Below, one piece after another: positions 12,168 through 21,871 of a stretch of 64,000 nucleotides of DNA. Numbering within the stretch: the first letter of the stretch is position 1; every line of letters begins with the position of its first letter. Both the position numbers and the translations under genes were made by a program. Under the pieces are notes generated by a model. It had not been told where the DNA came from. It saw only the letters and a program-made list of their open reading frames with translations, and made no database searches. The stretch is from Galerina marginata (Eukaryota > Basidiomycota > Agaricomycetes > Agaricales > Galerinaceae): contig JAECYW010000004.1 in NCBI GenBank assembly GCA_023014335.1, positions 992,001 to 1,056,000 on the forward strand, written 5' to 3'.

Positions 12168-14702
12168 ATGTTCCGAGATGATAGGGAGCGCATACCGTCC
12201 GTCAGTTGTACCGACGAAGACTGGCACGGATGGATCGGCCTTAACTGCGACTCTACATTCGTCTCTGTTCATGCGGATGAGGCCAAGGATCCCGATAACT
12301 GGCGCGAACGACTAGTCGGATTAGCAGGAGAATTCTTAGACTTAGAACCAGCTACCGATGCGGACTGGTATCATCGAGAATCTCAGTGGGAAGGATGGAT
12401 TCCATTGGAGTCTCCGGTCCAGCCGAAACCCTGGTATTTCGACATGATCGCTCCTTTTCCTTACACACCAACCGAAGATAGCTTTTTCATTATGGAAGAA
12501 CGCCAGACGATGTGCAAGGAGACGTACAAAACCGTGGAATCCTGTGTTGACGAAATAATAAATTGCGATTTGTTTCCGAACGGCACGCCTCATCCCCCTT
12601 CGTTTAATCTCGTTCAGTTAGCGGAGGGGTTCGTCTCGATCAGCGAATTACAAAAAGCTGCGGCTGCAACCAAGCGAGCTATTTTAAGCCGCCTAGGATT
12701 CCTAGCTTGGTGGACTACAGCTATTCCTCAATGGAAAAAGGCTGTATCGGACGACGCTGCTAAACGCATTGAAGCCTTGAGACCTCGCTATGGAAAGAAA
12801 AGAGGATATCTCATCGACTTCGAGGAGTATTGGAGAGAGATCAACGTTTCCCTATTACTCTTGCACCGCATCCCGATGTATTATCGTCTGACGTTAGGGA
12901 TGAAGCGCAACCCAAGGTTCACGAGAATCGATCCTCGATTAATTATGGCTCTAGGCGACTCAGAAGAAGAAGGGGTCAGCCTCTACGACATAGACAACTT
13001 CGACGTAGAGGCCAAACGTCAAGAAGCAGCTAAATACGACGAATTCTTCCAACCTTACGACGATTCAGACGACAATGAATCTAATTCCGTTCACAACTAT
13101 AAGGAAACCGCGGTCATTGACTTTCAAGAATGGGGTGCTCGACCCATAAGTATTGATCCTTTGTTCCGAGACACCATTATCCGAACTTACAAGTACACGA
13201 CGGCTACTTTGCCCTTTGAAGACGATCCGAGGATTATCATTTGGAAATGGCGAAAGAAGGCGGACACGGAGCTCGAAATGTTACCAATTTGGCTCATGAA
13301 GAATAACGAATTCGAAGATAGTCACGAAATTCGAGAACGCTTCAAAGGCACTCTGGCTCCTATCCCGGGACGAAGGGAGTTTAATCTTCATTCGGGGAGT
13401 CTTCTTACGAATGTCTCGGGGCCAACCTTGTTGCATCGGATCAGTAATCGATCTCCTTACATTGCCTTCACGCAGCCGGTTATAAGAGAAGGGCCACCCT
13501 CGCTACTACAACGTCTCTCTTCGGTACCCATGGGTTCTATCGAAACTGTCCCTAGTCGCGAAGAACCCTCGAATAGTGCCATGAATGTAGATGATCATGC
13601 CGACTTCCTTACTACTCCCAGGCCGATTCGCGCCGTCGTTCGTCGAGCTCGTAATGATCGTGACCTCCACCCCGCTAGAGAGCGTTCTAGATCTCCAATT
13701 GGAAGAAGGGAAGAACGGTCTCCTCAGGAGCGACCTGCGACCACGCTTCGTCGTCTTATGACTCAAATCTCGGAACTTATATCCCCAGACAATCAAGTCC
13801 CTATGTTCGTCGATCATGCCCACTGGAACGCTAACCTTCTGCAGTTCGGATACCTCGTCATAAAGGATTGGAACGATCAAGCTCGGATGCGCTTAGTAGC
13901 GAATACTCGACCTTCCATAAGGACTGCCGCGGACGTGCTAACATATGCGGTGAATCACAGATTATCGTTCCAGATTGGGATTACACACGAACATTTTGCG
14001 AAATTCCATCCGCGCCAACTAACAACCATCGAACGTCGATCCGTTAAAAGCTACTACGCGACCGGATTTCTAGACGAACCCTTTTCCTTGTCTGGTCGAC
14101 AGCCCTTCGTGCTCACCTACCGCGCTACGATCACGGACTTAGTGAATCGTCCTCACGCTAGTGCCTACATCGGATTAGGGGGACCTTACAGCTGGGTTGC
14201 GTGTCACTATGGAGGCGTAGAAGTCGCGCACCACTTTATGAGTGGACCTTCCGTTCAAGTCACGCGACATTCGAGGGGCGAAAACGATTCAGAGGAAAAA
14301 TACTTCCTAGGTATTCACTGGGACGAGGTATCTTTGAGGGAAAAGCAGCTCCTTCTGGGTTACGTTCAGAGCACAAATGGTGGTGTGGATCGTTGGATGT
14401 ATCCTCCTCCGGAAATCTTGAAGGGGGCTTGTCATCATTGGTCCGGGATCTGGACGCCTATCATGGAAGAAATGTTTCAATACATCGCAAAATCGATAGA
14501 CAATGGCACTGCATCTCCGAGGTCAAAGGCCGAATGGCAACACGACGTTTTCCGTCCTTTCAATACTCGCCGAGCGCCGTATCGACCCACAGAGGAGAAT
14601 ATCTCCGAAATTCGCCTGTTGTGTGAACGTTTCGAAGTTCCGACTGACTGGGATCGCATGGCCATAGCTAAGTTGAGGATTCCGGAGTGGAGAGAAATCT
14701 GA
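12168..14702 (+). CDS. Extra sense ORF3 of gypsy element 1, unknown function
   Basis: An intact ORF of 844 aa between pol and the 3' LTR. I start it at the first ATG (12168); the frame is open back to 12066 but only with non-AUG codons. I do not recognise the family. Seen: an N-terminal region of about 430 residues rich in W, D, E and R; an acidic stretch near residues 300-320 (PYDDSDDNESN); a basic Ser-Arg-Pro linker near 535-570 (RERSRSPIGRREERS); and a C-terminal globular-looking region of about 275 residues. No CCHC, DDE, membrane or signal sequences. Extra ORFs after pol occur in some Ty3/gypsy elements, sometimes envelope-like, but nothing here (no transmembrane helix) suggests an envelope. 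Its openness, unlike pol's, is notable. Confidence 0.75.
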   Translation: MFRDDRERIPSVSCTDEDWHGWIGLNCDSTFVSVHADEAKDPDNWRERLVGLAGEFLDLEPATDADWYHRESQWEGWIPLESPVQPKPWYFDMIAPFPYTPTEDSFFIMEERQTMCKETYKTVESCVDEIINCDLFPNGTPHPPSFNLVQLAEGFVSISELQKAAAATKRAILSRLGFLAWWTTAIPQWKKAVSDDAAKRIEALRPRYGKKRGYLIDFEEYWREINVSLLLLHRIPMYYRLTLGMKRNPRFTRIDPRLIMALGDSEEEGVSLYDIDNFDVEAKRQEAAKYDEFFQPYDDSDDNESNSVHNYKETAVIDFQEWGARPISIDPLFRDTIIRTYKYTTATLPFEDDPRIIIWKWRKKADTELEMLPIWLMKNNEFEDSHEIRERFKGTLAPIPGRREFNLHSGSLLTNVSGPTLLHRISNRSPYIAFTQPVIREGPPSLLQRLSSVPMGSIETVPSREEPSNSAMNVDDHADFLTTPRPIRAVVRRARNDRDLHPARERSRSPIGRREERSPQERPATTLRRLMTQISELISPDNQVPMFVDHAHWNANLLQFGYLVIKDWNDQARMRLVANTRPSIRTAADVLTYAVNHRLSFQIGITHEHFAKFHPRQLTTIERRSVKSYYATGFLDEPFSLSGRQPFVLTYRATITDLVNRPHASAYIGLGGPYSWVACHYGGVEVAHHFMSGPSVQVTRHSRGENDSEEKYFLGIHWDEVSLREKQLLLGYVQSTNGGVDRWMYPPPEILKGACHHWSGIWTPIMEEMFQYIAKSIDNGTASPRSKAEWQHDVFRPFNTRRAPYRPTEENISEIRLLCERFEVPTDWDRMAIAKLRIPEWREI

Positions 14703-15210
14703 TTATCGCGCAACAAGAGAGTGGGGGGGCTCTGTAAGAATATATTTCATTACTTCGAATCTTTTTCTTTTCTTACTAAAGACTGACTCTCTTGTACACG
14801 ATCCAAGAGCGGCACTGATATATGTTTTTGATTATGTAACTTGTACGGTATTTGACTCGGGTCTAACCCGAGTAAATGATATATCTTTCTTACCTTTACT
14901 TTCATCCTTCGAGTAACTCGACGCCTCGTTATAGGCCTAAGCTACCGAATCGAAAGTGGAGATCGTACGTGATCAAAGGTCTCTAGCTTTGTTTCGAAGC
15001 TAGGAGGACGGTCAAGAGCCTTGTTTCGGGGCTAACTTGCTGCGTCCGTGACCGATCTGTACGAGTAAGATACCGACTATCTGCGAAGGTCTTTACACCA
15101 AGCTCGGTTGCCCGTTTCGTCTTACGCGTACACCTCAAGAGGATCGGTCCACCTCACAATTCCTTTCCGACCTATCACCAGTCTTCCTATCGCATCGAGG
15201 CGATGCTCAT
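14703..15210 (+). other. 3' untranslated region of gypsy element 1
   Basis: No ORF. It holds a perfect 8-bp hairpin ACTCGGGT-CTA-ACCCGAGT at 14855-14873. It also holds two more TGTTTCG-loop hairpins: CTAGCTT/AAGCTAG (14983-15003) and AGCCT/GGGCT with one T-G pair (15017-15033). These repeat the arrangement seen upstream of ORF3, including a nearby GAGGACG word. Confidence 0.55.
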
Positions 15211-15212
15211 TT

Positions 15213-15227
15213 GAGGGGGGGGGTAAT
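15213..15227 (+). promoter_or_regulatory. Polypurine tract, plus-strand primer
   Basis: GAG followed by a run of G and then TAAT, directly before the LTR start TGTAAGGGG. Position and composition are those of the plus-strand priming site of LTR retrotransposons. Confidence 0.8.
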
Positions 15228-15576
15228 TGTAAGGGGAACTCTGCTTCCGAATTCCGAAGCTCCGATTTCCGGGTCCGACGTTCCGGAGTTCCGCTCCACT
15301 CCACCTGTCCGGACGTGATTCCGAAGATTTCATTTTATTTATGGACTTTATTTTATCGTACCACTTTTATTATTTTGCATGCGACACTTGCCCTAAAGTG
15401 CCTTTTCTTATATATACCGCTCACCTAGCATTGGGTTCCCACTTTTCCCTCTTTGGTTCCCTGCTAGGTGCGTTTAGATAGATTAGATTAGATCACTGCA
15501 TTTAATATATTGACTTTGGTTCCCTGCTAGTTCTCCGATCCCGTTTCCGGCGTCCCGGACTTCAGTTGCCCTTACA
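15228..15576 (+). repeat. 3' LTR of gypsy element 1 (349 bp)
   Basis: Begins TGTAAGGG and ends CCCTTACA, a perfect 8-bp terminal inversion. The first 85 bases are rich in TTCCG words. It contains a TATA element (15409-15416), a 9-bp stem CACCTAGCA (15422-15430)/TGCTAGGTG (15462-15470), and a 15-bp direct repeat TTGGTTCCCTGCTAG (15453 and 15516). The five bases after it, CATAT, are the predicted target duplication; the other copy should precede the off-window 5' LTR. Confidence 0.88.
15409..15416 (+). promoter_or_regulatory. TATA element in LTR
   Basis: TATATATA in the middle of the LTR, about 13 bases before the 9-bp-stem hairpin. It is the likely core promoter, placing U3 upstream and the R region at or just after the hairpin. 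Confidence 0.5.
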
Positions 15577-18500
15577 CATATGGCGTTAGATCTAACTTGG
15601 TAGCCACTACGTCGAGTTTATTGGCTATGCATTTGATGCCTTCCTTGGTGGACAAGTCTTCAGATTCATAGTCACAGAGTAAGGTCTTCTTTTTCTTGCC
15701 TAATTTATTGAGTAATGATTCTGTGAAGGCAATAATCCATCCAGACAGTGCAACCTTGTTTTCCCCTTGATATTCTGGATGTTGTTGCCGGAAGTGAAGG
15801 TTTAATAAATCGGTATTTTCCACCAAAGAAAGCAAAATAACTAAAACTGTTGCCAGAGAGATGTTGGATCCAAAATTGGACTCATGACCCGATTGAAGGC
15901 TTTGAATGTAATTTTAGGAAACGCCTGTTGAGTTGGAGCTGCTGATACCAAAGAAGACAGATTGCACCAGAGGAAGACCCATATGAAGAACCAGAACTGT
16001 GGCAACCAAGAAAAAACCATCATACAGGACAAAAGCCAGCTACTATACATGTAAGAAATCAAGCACAGAAGGTAGTATACAAGAATTGACTGCTTACTTC
16101 GAATCACTTTTCTTACTACACTTTTTATCAGAAACCTTCCCTTCCTTTTCCCTAGACTTCTTTTCCGACTTCTTTTCCGACTTCTTTTTCTTTTCAGACT
16201 TCTTATCTCCGCTTTTCCCTGACTTGTCCCTCTCAACTACCACATCTTGCTCTTGCTCCTTTCCCTTGCGTTTCTTGGCCTGAATAGTGTTTGAATCTTC
16301 GCTGGAACTAGAGTCGCTAGAGGATGATTCGGAGGAACTGTCGGAGGAATCTGAGTCAGAGGATTCCGATCCCGATGATTCTACTTTTGCACTCTTCTTC
16401 TTGTGTGATTTCTTCTTGGTTGATTCCTTGATCTCTTTATTGACTTGATGCTTCCCAGTCGCCAAAGCTTTTTTGACCCAGTACTTGAGATCGGCAAATG
16501 AATAGCACACATTATCTTCTCCCCAAAGTTTGGCATTGGAAAGACAATTCGGGGTTTTCTCCAGCCAGTTATGCATATCAACAAATGTAACAGCATCTTT
16601 GAATCCGTTTTTCCAGATTTTATAGAACTGGCTCTTGGCAATGAAGATATTGATCAAATCGACGTAAGTAGGCTTCCAGGTTGGATTACGATTGTTCTGT
16701 TCCAAGAACTGAGTCCAATTTCCACTATTGCGGATGCCCATAGTTGCCTTTTTGGCTGCTATAACACGTTTGTACTTCTTATATGCAGTTTCAACACCCG
16801 CAGGACCCAGATCGGGCAAAGCAAGATCGATACCCAAGTACTGAAGTAAGAGATTCTGATCATCTTCTGAAAGACGAGATGGTCCACGTAAATTACCCGT
16901 ATCATCTTCCTGATCATCAGGCTCAGTGGGTCTGGGCATAGAAAATGCAGAACTAGATGACGAAGCTCTGGATGTTGATCGTGATCCCAATTGAGATTTT
17001 GATGAATGAGAAGCAGAGCGACGATTGTGGAATGAAGGAGGAATCGCTGAGGCAATCTCAGGATCAATTTCCTAAACATTTCTGAACAAATGCATATATG
17101 CAAAAAAATGGAAAAACCTACCAGAAAAAGAGTAGTTGTGAAACTATTACCTTCTTTAACCCAGATACAAGGCGAGTCATCATCAACGGCATCAATATAT
17201 CGGCCTTTGACAATCCATTTGTTCTTGGTATTATTCAAAACGTAAACGCGGTGGTTCAATTCTAGCAAATATATAAATAAATATCCAAATTTAAATGTAA
17301 TAATGCTTACTTCTTAATGGTGAGTAACCACGTGCAACATGTTTGAGCAGTGGTGCCATCGTACCAACAACAGGAGCAGTTGCTTGAATGATCGAAGATT
17401 CATTAACAACCAGACTGCTTGGTGGATCACGCATCACAAAGTAATTGACAAGTCCTTCAGCAGCTACAGTCTCAGTCTCCTCAGATCCATCTTCCTGATC
17501 CCCAATGTTCAAAGTGTTACCATATGCTTTACCGCGCAATATACCACCAACCGCTCGAGATGAGCCATTGGCTGGAGGGGGTGTATACCGACCCAAAGCC
17601 TTAATATCAAGTGCACGGCCACGAAAACCCCCAGTCCGCAAGGTAGAATGAGCAGGATGGGAGGTAGAGGGAGGATTCATTTGGATGTCTATTAAAACAA
17701 CTAAATACACAATAAAGATATATAATAAAATTAAAATACCATCATCAAGACCTTGGGTTCCACCTTGGTCCTGATGTACGTGACTGGGGGTAGTACCCAT
17801 AGAAGAGAAAGGAGGGGGCATAGGGTGGTTCTGGCAATTTCTACCAGGCGGTCCGAAACGAAGACTTACATTGGACGAGACAGCAGCAACGTGGGCAGGG
17901 AAGTCAACTGACATGAGATCAGCATCCACATCTGCATTCACGTCAACGTCTGTGGTATAAGCGTCTGCCTCAGCGTTTGCAGTAGCATATGCATCATGGT
18001 TGGCGTTGGCGTTCGCATTTGCGTTGGCGTTGGCGTTCACGTTCGCGTTGGCATCGGCGTTTGCGTTTGCGTTTGCATTCGCATTCGCGTCGGCGTTCGC
18101 AATCCGGTGGGTACTCGCGGTGGTTGGGGTGGTGGCTTGGTCGTTCGCATCGCGATAGGCAGTGGCGGTGGCTGGTGCGTCCCAGTGGCTGCGATTGTTG
18201 TCGTCCGGCTGGCCATTGTCGATGGCCGCGGCTGCGTGACGTGGCAGGCGTTCGGATGGGCCTTCGCCCTTGCTGCTGTCGTCGGAAGGCGTGTCGTCCT
18301 TGCGGTCACCGTTGCCGCGGGAGTGCATCTTCGTCGCCTTTTTCTCGGGCTCACGATCGACGCAAGCTCGAGACGGAGAAAGCGAGGGTGGGGGTGGCAG
18401 TCCCGAGGCGTCGCGGTCCCTCGCAGGCCGCGCAGGGGGTGCAACCGAGACCCCTGAGGCGAGAAGGACCCGCTCGGACCTACATACGAGCGTTATTGAG

Positions 18501-18972
18501 GGTCAAAAAAGGGAGGGGGGGGAGGGGACGTACGTGGGGAGGTCGGCTGGGATGCCCTTGGCATTCTCCACTGCATCCTGGGCCATCCGTTGGCCGAACG
18601 TCCTCGCGCTGCGGTTGGGAGGTTGGGTGAGTGGGGAATGACGTGGCACAACTCGGGGACTCACCTTTTGGCCTTCTTTTGGCCTCCCGTCCCCGGTGCC
18701 TTCGTTTCGGCGTGCTTCGCTGCCTTCGCCTTCTCCCTCCTCTTCTTTTTGCCTCCGCGTCCACCCGTACCCTCTTCTACGTCGTCCGCGTCGTTGTCGT
18801 TGTCGTCATCGTCGCCGCCGCCGTCCGAGTTGTGGGCCGTTTTCGTATGCTTGCTGGCAGTTTGGTCGGCCGCGGAATGGACCCGTTTGCGGTTTTGGGA
18901 CTTCTTGGGTGGGGATTTCGGAATGGGGGGGCTGCTGTGTCCGGTGGAGGACCTGAGCGTGCGTTCGCTCAT
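15577..18972 (-). pseudogene. Spliced host gene truncated by the gypsy LTR
   Basis: Minus-strand gene starting at ATG 18972. Exons that join in frame: 18972-18665, 18608-18534, 18479-17740, 17688-17311, 17261-17122 and 17071-16098, then less certain exons ending in an open frame that meets the LTR at 15577. No family recognised. Features in order: a basic/Ser-rich N-terminus (MSERTLRSST), an acidic D/N run, an Ala-Asn dipeptide repeat encoded by GC-rich hexamers (about 18000-18100), a compact segment with VYVLNNTKNKWIVKGRYIDA, a conserved-looking W/K-rich domain of about 150 residues, then long Ser/Asp/Glu and Lys-Ser-Glu tracts. The last readable residues are ..TKLDLTPY. The gene's 3' end must lie beyond the retrotransposon. 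Expressed product unlikely to be normal. Confidence 0.65.
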
Positions 18973-19169
18973 GCTGAGGGGGTGTGGATGGTGCGCGATG
19001 AAGGGAGATGGAGGGAAGTGGGAGGGAAAGCTATGACGTAGCCTGGGTTGAGGGTTCGGAGTTTGCCGAACGTTCAACAAACCATCAACGACTGCATCGG
19101 GAATTCGTCACGCGCTGGTAAGGTTAGATAAGCATTAGATAAGCGAATAAAATGAATATTTAAATGCCT

Positions 19170-19324
19170 ATTCCGCTGCAGAATCCCACCTAATTCCCCA
19201 TTCCGGACATTCCGCGGTGTATTCCGCCGGACTACGGCCCACGGAATTGGGGCTTTTGGCTGGTGCCCCTGCCATTCCCATTCCGGCAGGAATCCGCGGA
19301 ATGGCGATATTCCGGCCGGAATCC
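19170..19324. repeat. ATTCCG/CGGAAT-rich patch
   Basis: By hand count about nine ATTCCG or CGGAAT hexamers in 155 bases, several forming near-palindromes such as ATTCCGGCCGGAAT. It sits directly upstream of the exosome-subunit fragment. It may be a miniature element or a folded repeat. Similar TTCCG words fill the first 85 bases of the gypsy LTR. Confidence 0.4.
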
Positions 19325-19381
19325 TGCAGGAATCAGTGGGGCATCACTAAGACCTCACCACGAGTGCCATTACAACTCGGG

Positions 19382-19654
19382 GAAAGTCTTCCCCTCGCCA
19401 TGTCTTTTGGAGTCTTCGACGGCAACAATGTCCTTGCCGATCCTACATCATTTGAAGAACCTTTATTGGATTCATCGATCACGATTGTGTTGGGCAAGGA
19501 CGGCAGGCTTGTTGCAGTACACCATGTGGATTCAACAATGACGTTCGTAATAGAAGAGGAAGGGGCAATGGATGATAACGACGAAGTGTTATCACAGTGC
19601 ACAACAAATGCAAGGCTAAGGAGGGAAATTCTCATGCAGGAAGTGTTCGAATAA
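19382..19654 (+). pseudogene. 3' fragment of an exosome RNase PH-like subunit (Rrp43 type)
   Basis: An open frame ending at TAA 19654. Its ~90 residues read ..LPLAMSFGVFDGNNVLADPT, EEPLLDSSITIVLGKDGRL, then CTTNARLRREIL. The DPT..EE.LLD..I.. block followed by a CTT..L.REIL tail is the C-terminal signature of the inactive RNase PH-fold subunits of the RNA exosome ring, closest to Rrp43/EXOSC8. The upstream part of the gene (more than 200 residues) is absent: the frame runs back into the ATTCCG-rich patch. I therefore call it a truncated copy. An unrecognised upstream exon set is possible but I could not find one. Function as an exosome component is unlikely for this fragment. Confidence 0.55.
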
Positions 19655-20681
19655 AGACCATATGCCACTAAATGTATTATGTGACAGCAGGAAAGATATA
19701 TGGCGTGTCATTGGAGAATTGTGGTCTACAGTGCTGTATATAGCCTTTCCTCTACTCCCACTTCAGAGCAATGAGCACATGATCCAGAAGTGGGGTGGCC
19801 CATAGGTCCTTATGCTGTTGTGCAGCTCGTTCCTCAATATCAGTCTCTGCATGCGTGCCCTACCCAAGTCCCCATGTGACCGAGCTATGTACCAAAGCAT
19901 GTATCGCTGGATATCTTCACTGTTGGCAGGGTAGAATATGACCGCTGCGTCAGATTGAAGCCATATGGACATTCTTGGCCACAAGATCAAGTAGTGGAAA
20001 TGCCCATTCTCATCCACTCGTTCGGTTCGTTGGTGGAGCGGCTGTTCAGCTTGAAAGGCGTTCAGGAAGATGATTTTTACAATAAAAGAAATGCGCACCA
20101 CTAACTGTGAAGATCACAATGGTAACGAGTTGAAGTATATTGTTGGAATTGGAGTGGGATAAGGACCAAGGCATTTTTTAATATTATGGTGGCGGGTTGT
20201 GTAGTTTTTAATGTATGAGTGGGCTACTATCTTTTTTGTTCCTTATCTCTTTATGTTACTACTACGCCGGCTCGGCTGCCGCATCAACCTCCTCCTGATC
20301 GGGAATCATTGTCAAAACTGTATGGTTGGCAGCGCATGAGTTTAGATAGGAGGGTGGATAGGGTTGACTTACAAGCAAGGAGATGGAGATGGAGAGTTCC
20401 TCTGCCTTGCCACTCTGTGGTGCATGTAGGCTGGTCCGTAGGGGAGACAGAGATGTGTCCTTGCGTGGCTTCACTGCATTCCTCGGGCTGAGAAGTTAGC
20501 AAGGTGTTATGCATCCTAAAGACTTTATGACATACTCATGACGAGAGGATCGTTGTTGGGCTTCTCTGTAGACGTAGAATTGTTGCTGTTCATGGTGGGA
20601 TGACAAGAGAGAAGTGGATATGGACTAGGTCAATCTCTGCTTTTCTTGTCGGTTGTGGCGTCGTCGGATTAGGAAGCCGTG
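19655..20681. other. Inter-repeat region without a confident gene
   Basis: Two weak candidates. On the minus strand, a 112-codon frame at 19763-20101 with ordinary composition and no recognised motif. Also minus, an ATG in a CCACC context at 20593 (peptide start MNSNNSTST) followed by plausible GT-AG signals, for which I could not build a convincing full product. The solo LTR begins about 90 bp upstream of that ATG. Confidence 0.3.
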
Positions 20682-20685
20682 CCGT

Positions 20686-21871
20686 TGAAGGGACTGCCCT
20701 TGGTCCAGCCCTGAATTTTTCGATTTTACGAGCTCTTCTCTCTCAAACTTAGATAGAAATGAAGTATATTGGATGTCCCAGACAGTACACGCAGAGCATA
20801 GACTAAAGGAAACTATTGTACGCGACGGAACACTGTGATAAAATAATAGTATTCATAACTACGGTACCACAAAACGTACGGTGAATACATTAATGGACGG
20901 TGCTACGAACGCGAGCCAACCCGAGCACCCACTACAGATAAGCGCGGGTCTTTAGCGCTCAATGTGAACTAAAACGATGCAGTGATTGCCTTTATTATTG
21001 CATGCCGTCTCGGCACGATCCGAATAAGACGAGAGGCGGGCCCGAGAAGTCAGAACACGAGTCGCGGATATTCCCGTGCTTACTGAAGAGATTCGCAGAA
21101 CCCTTGAAAGAACCGAAGAAACGGAGATAAGTCCAATTTGAGCTATGTACGGTACCTCCGACTTCACCGACGGGGCATACCTATATTTAGCAAAGAGTGT
21201 AGCGCGTGAACAAGTCAACATGCGGGAGACTTAGAACACCAGACAAGAGTGCCATGCTGAACGAACCGTACATTGATACACGGTATAAGAAATTAATGGG
21301 GAGTTCTACAAACGGGGACGGGAATTAATAAATCCACGGAGATATTTCTCCTTTCGGTTGTAGGCACCCGGAGATATTGATGAAACAAGTTAACCAGTGA
21401 GCATATGGGCTGTTCCACACGGTACGGTTCCATCAAAGGACGGTATTATTGCATAAAGGAGTTACGGGACTCAGACCTAACGGGGACGCGTACCAATAAC
21501 TCCTCTTTTGCACAGTTAAATCCGGTTCACGACTTAGTAAGATACCAGTACTCGCATGGGACCGGAGGTTTGTAAAAGGACGGTGCTCCGAAATAACACA
21601 TGTAAAATTAGTATCGCGTAGTATAAAGTTAGTAGACGTTTGTAGCGCAATAACAAGCAATTTACCACCTACGAAATTATATTTGGACGGTTCATACGAG
21701 CTGCCTAAGTGACTTCGACGTGTTGACTTGTCTTCGAGGAATTTTGAATAGTATTTGACTTGAAAGAATTTCACCTTTGTGATCAGAGTGAGAGTATTTT
21801 AGATAACGGTTCTAAGACTTGAAACAAAGATCTTGTTCACCGTCATATTGTTGACTAGAATAAGGCTCCGG
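20686..21871 (+). repeat. 5' part of an older solo LTR, split by the 17.3 kb element
   Basis: Colinear with the first 1186 bases of the element's own LTR but with many point differences (for example GGGACTGCCC for GGGACGGCCC). It ends ..AAGGCTCCGG, exactly where the new element begins. Together with 39145-39703 it makes 1745 bases, one complete LTR. CCGT at 20682-20685 matches CCGT at 39704-39707 and is its target duplication. Confidence 0.9.

Larger units (their letters stand above)
1..15576 (+). mobile_element. Ty3/gypsy chromovirus, 5' LTR outside window
   Basis: Seen in order on the plus strand: leader, gag with a CCHC knuckle, protease-RT-RNase H-integrase-chromodomain, an extra ORF, a G-rich polypurine tract and a 349-bp LTR with TGTAAGGG/CCCTTACA ends. 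The RT-before-integrase order and the C-terminal chromodomain place it in the chromovirus branch of Ty3/gypsy. The upstream LTR, its primer-binding site and one target duplication should lie just left of position 1. Two lesions are visible: a 4.7 kb insertion between gag and pol, and an in-frame TGA in integrase. The copy is therefore almost certainly non-autonomous now, although its other frames are still open. Confidence 0.92.

Noticed and set aside
20262..20593. Possible small spliced gene on the minus strand with a CCACC-ATG start
   Set aside because: Several splice choices give stops or odd joins, and no family is recognised; left as an unresolved candidate only.
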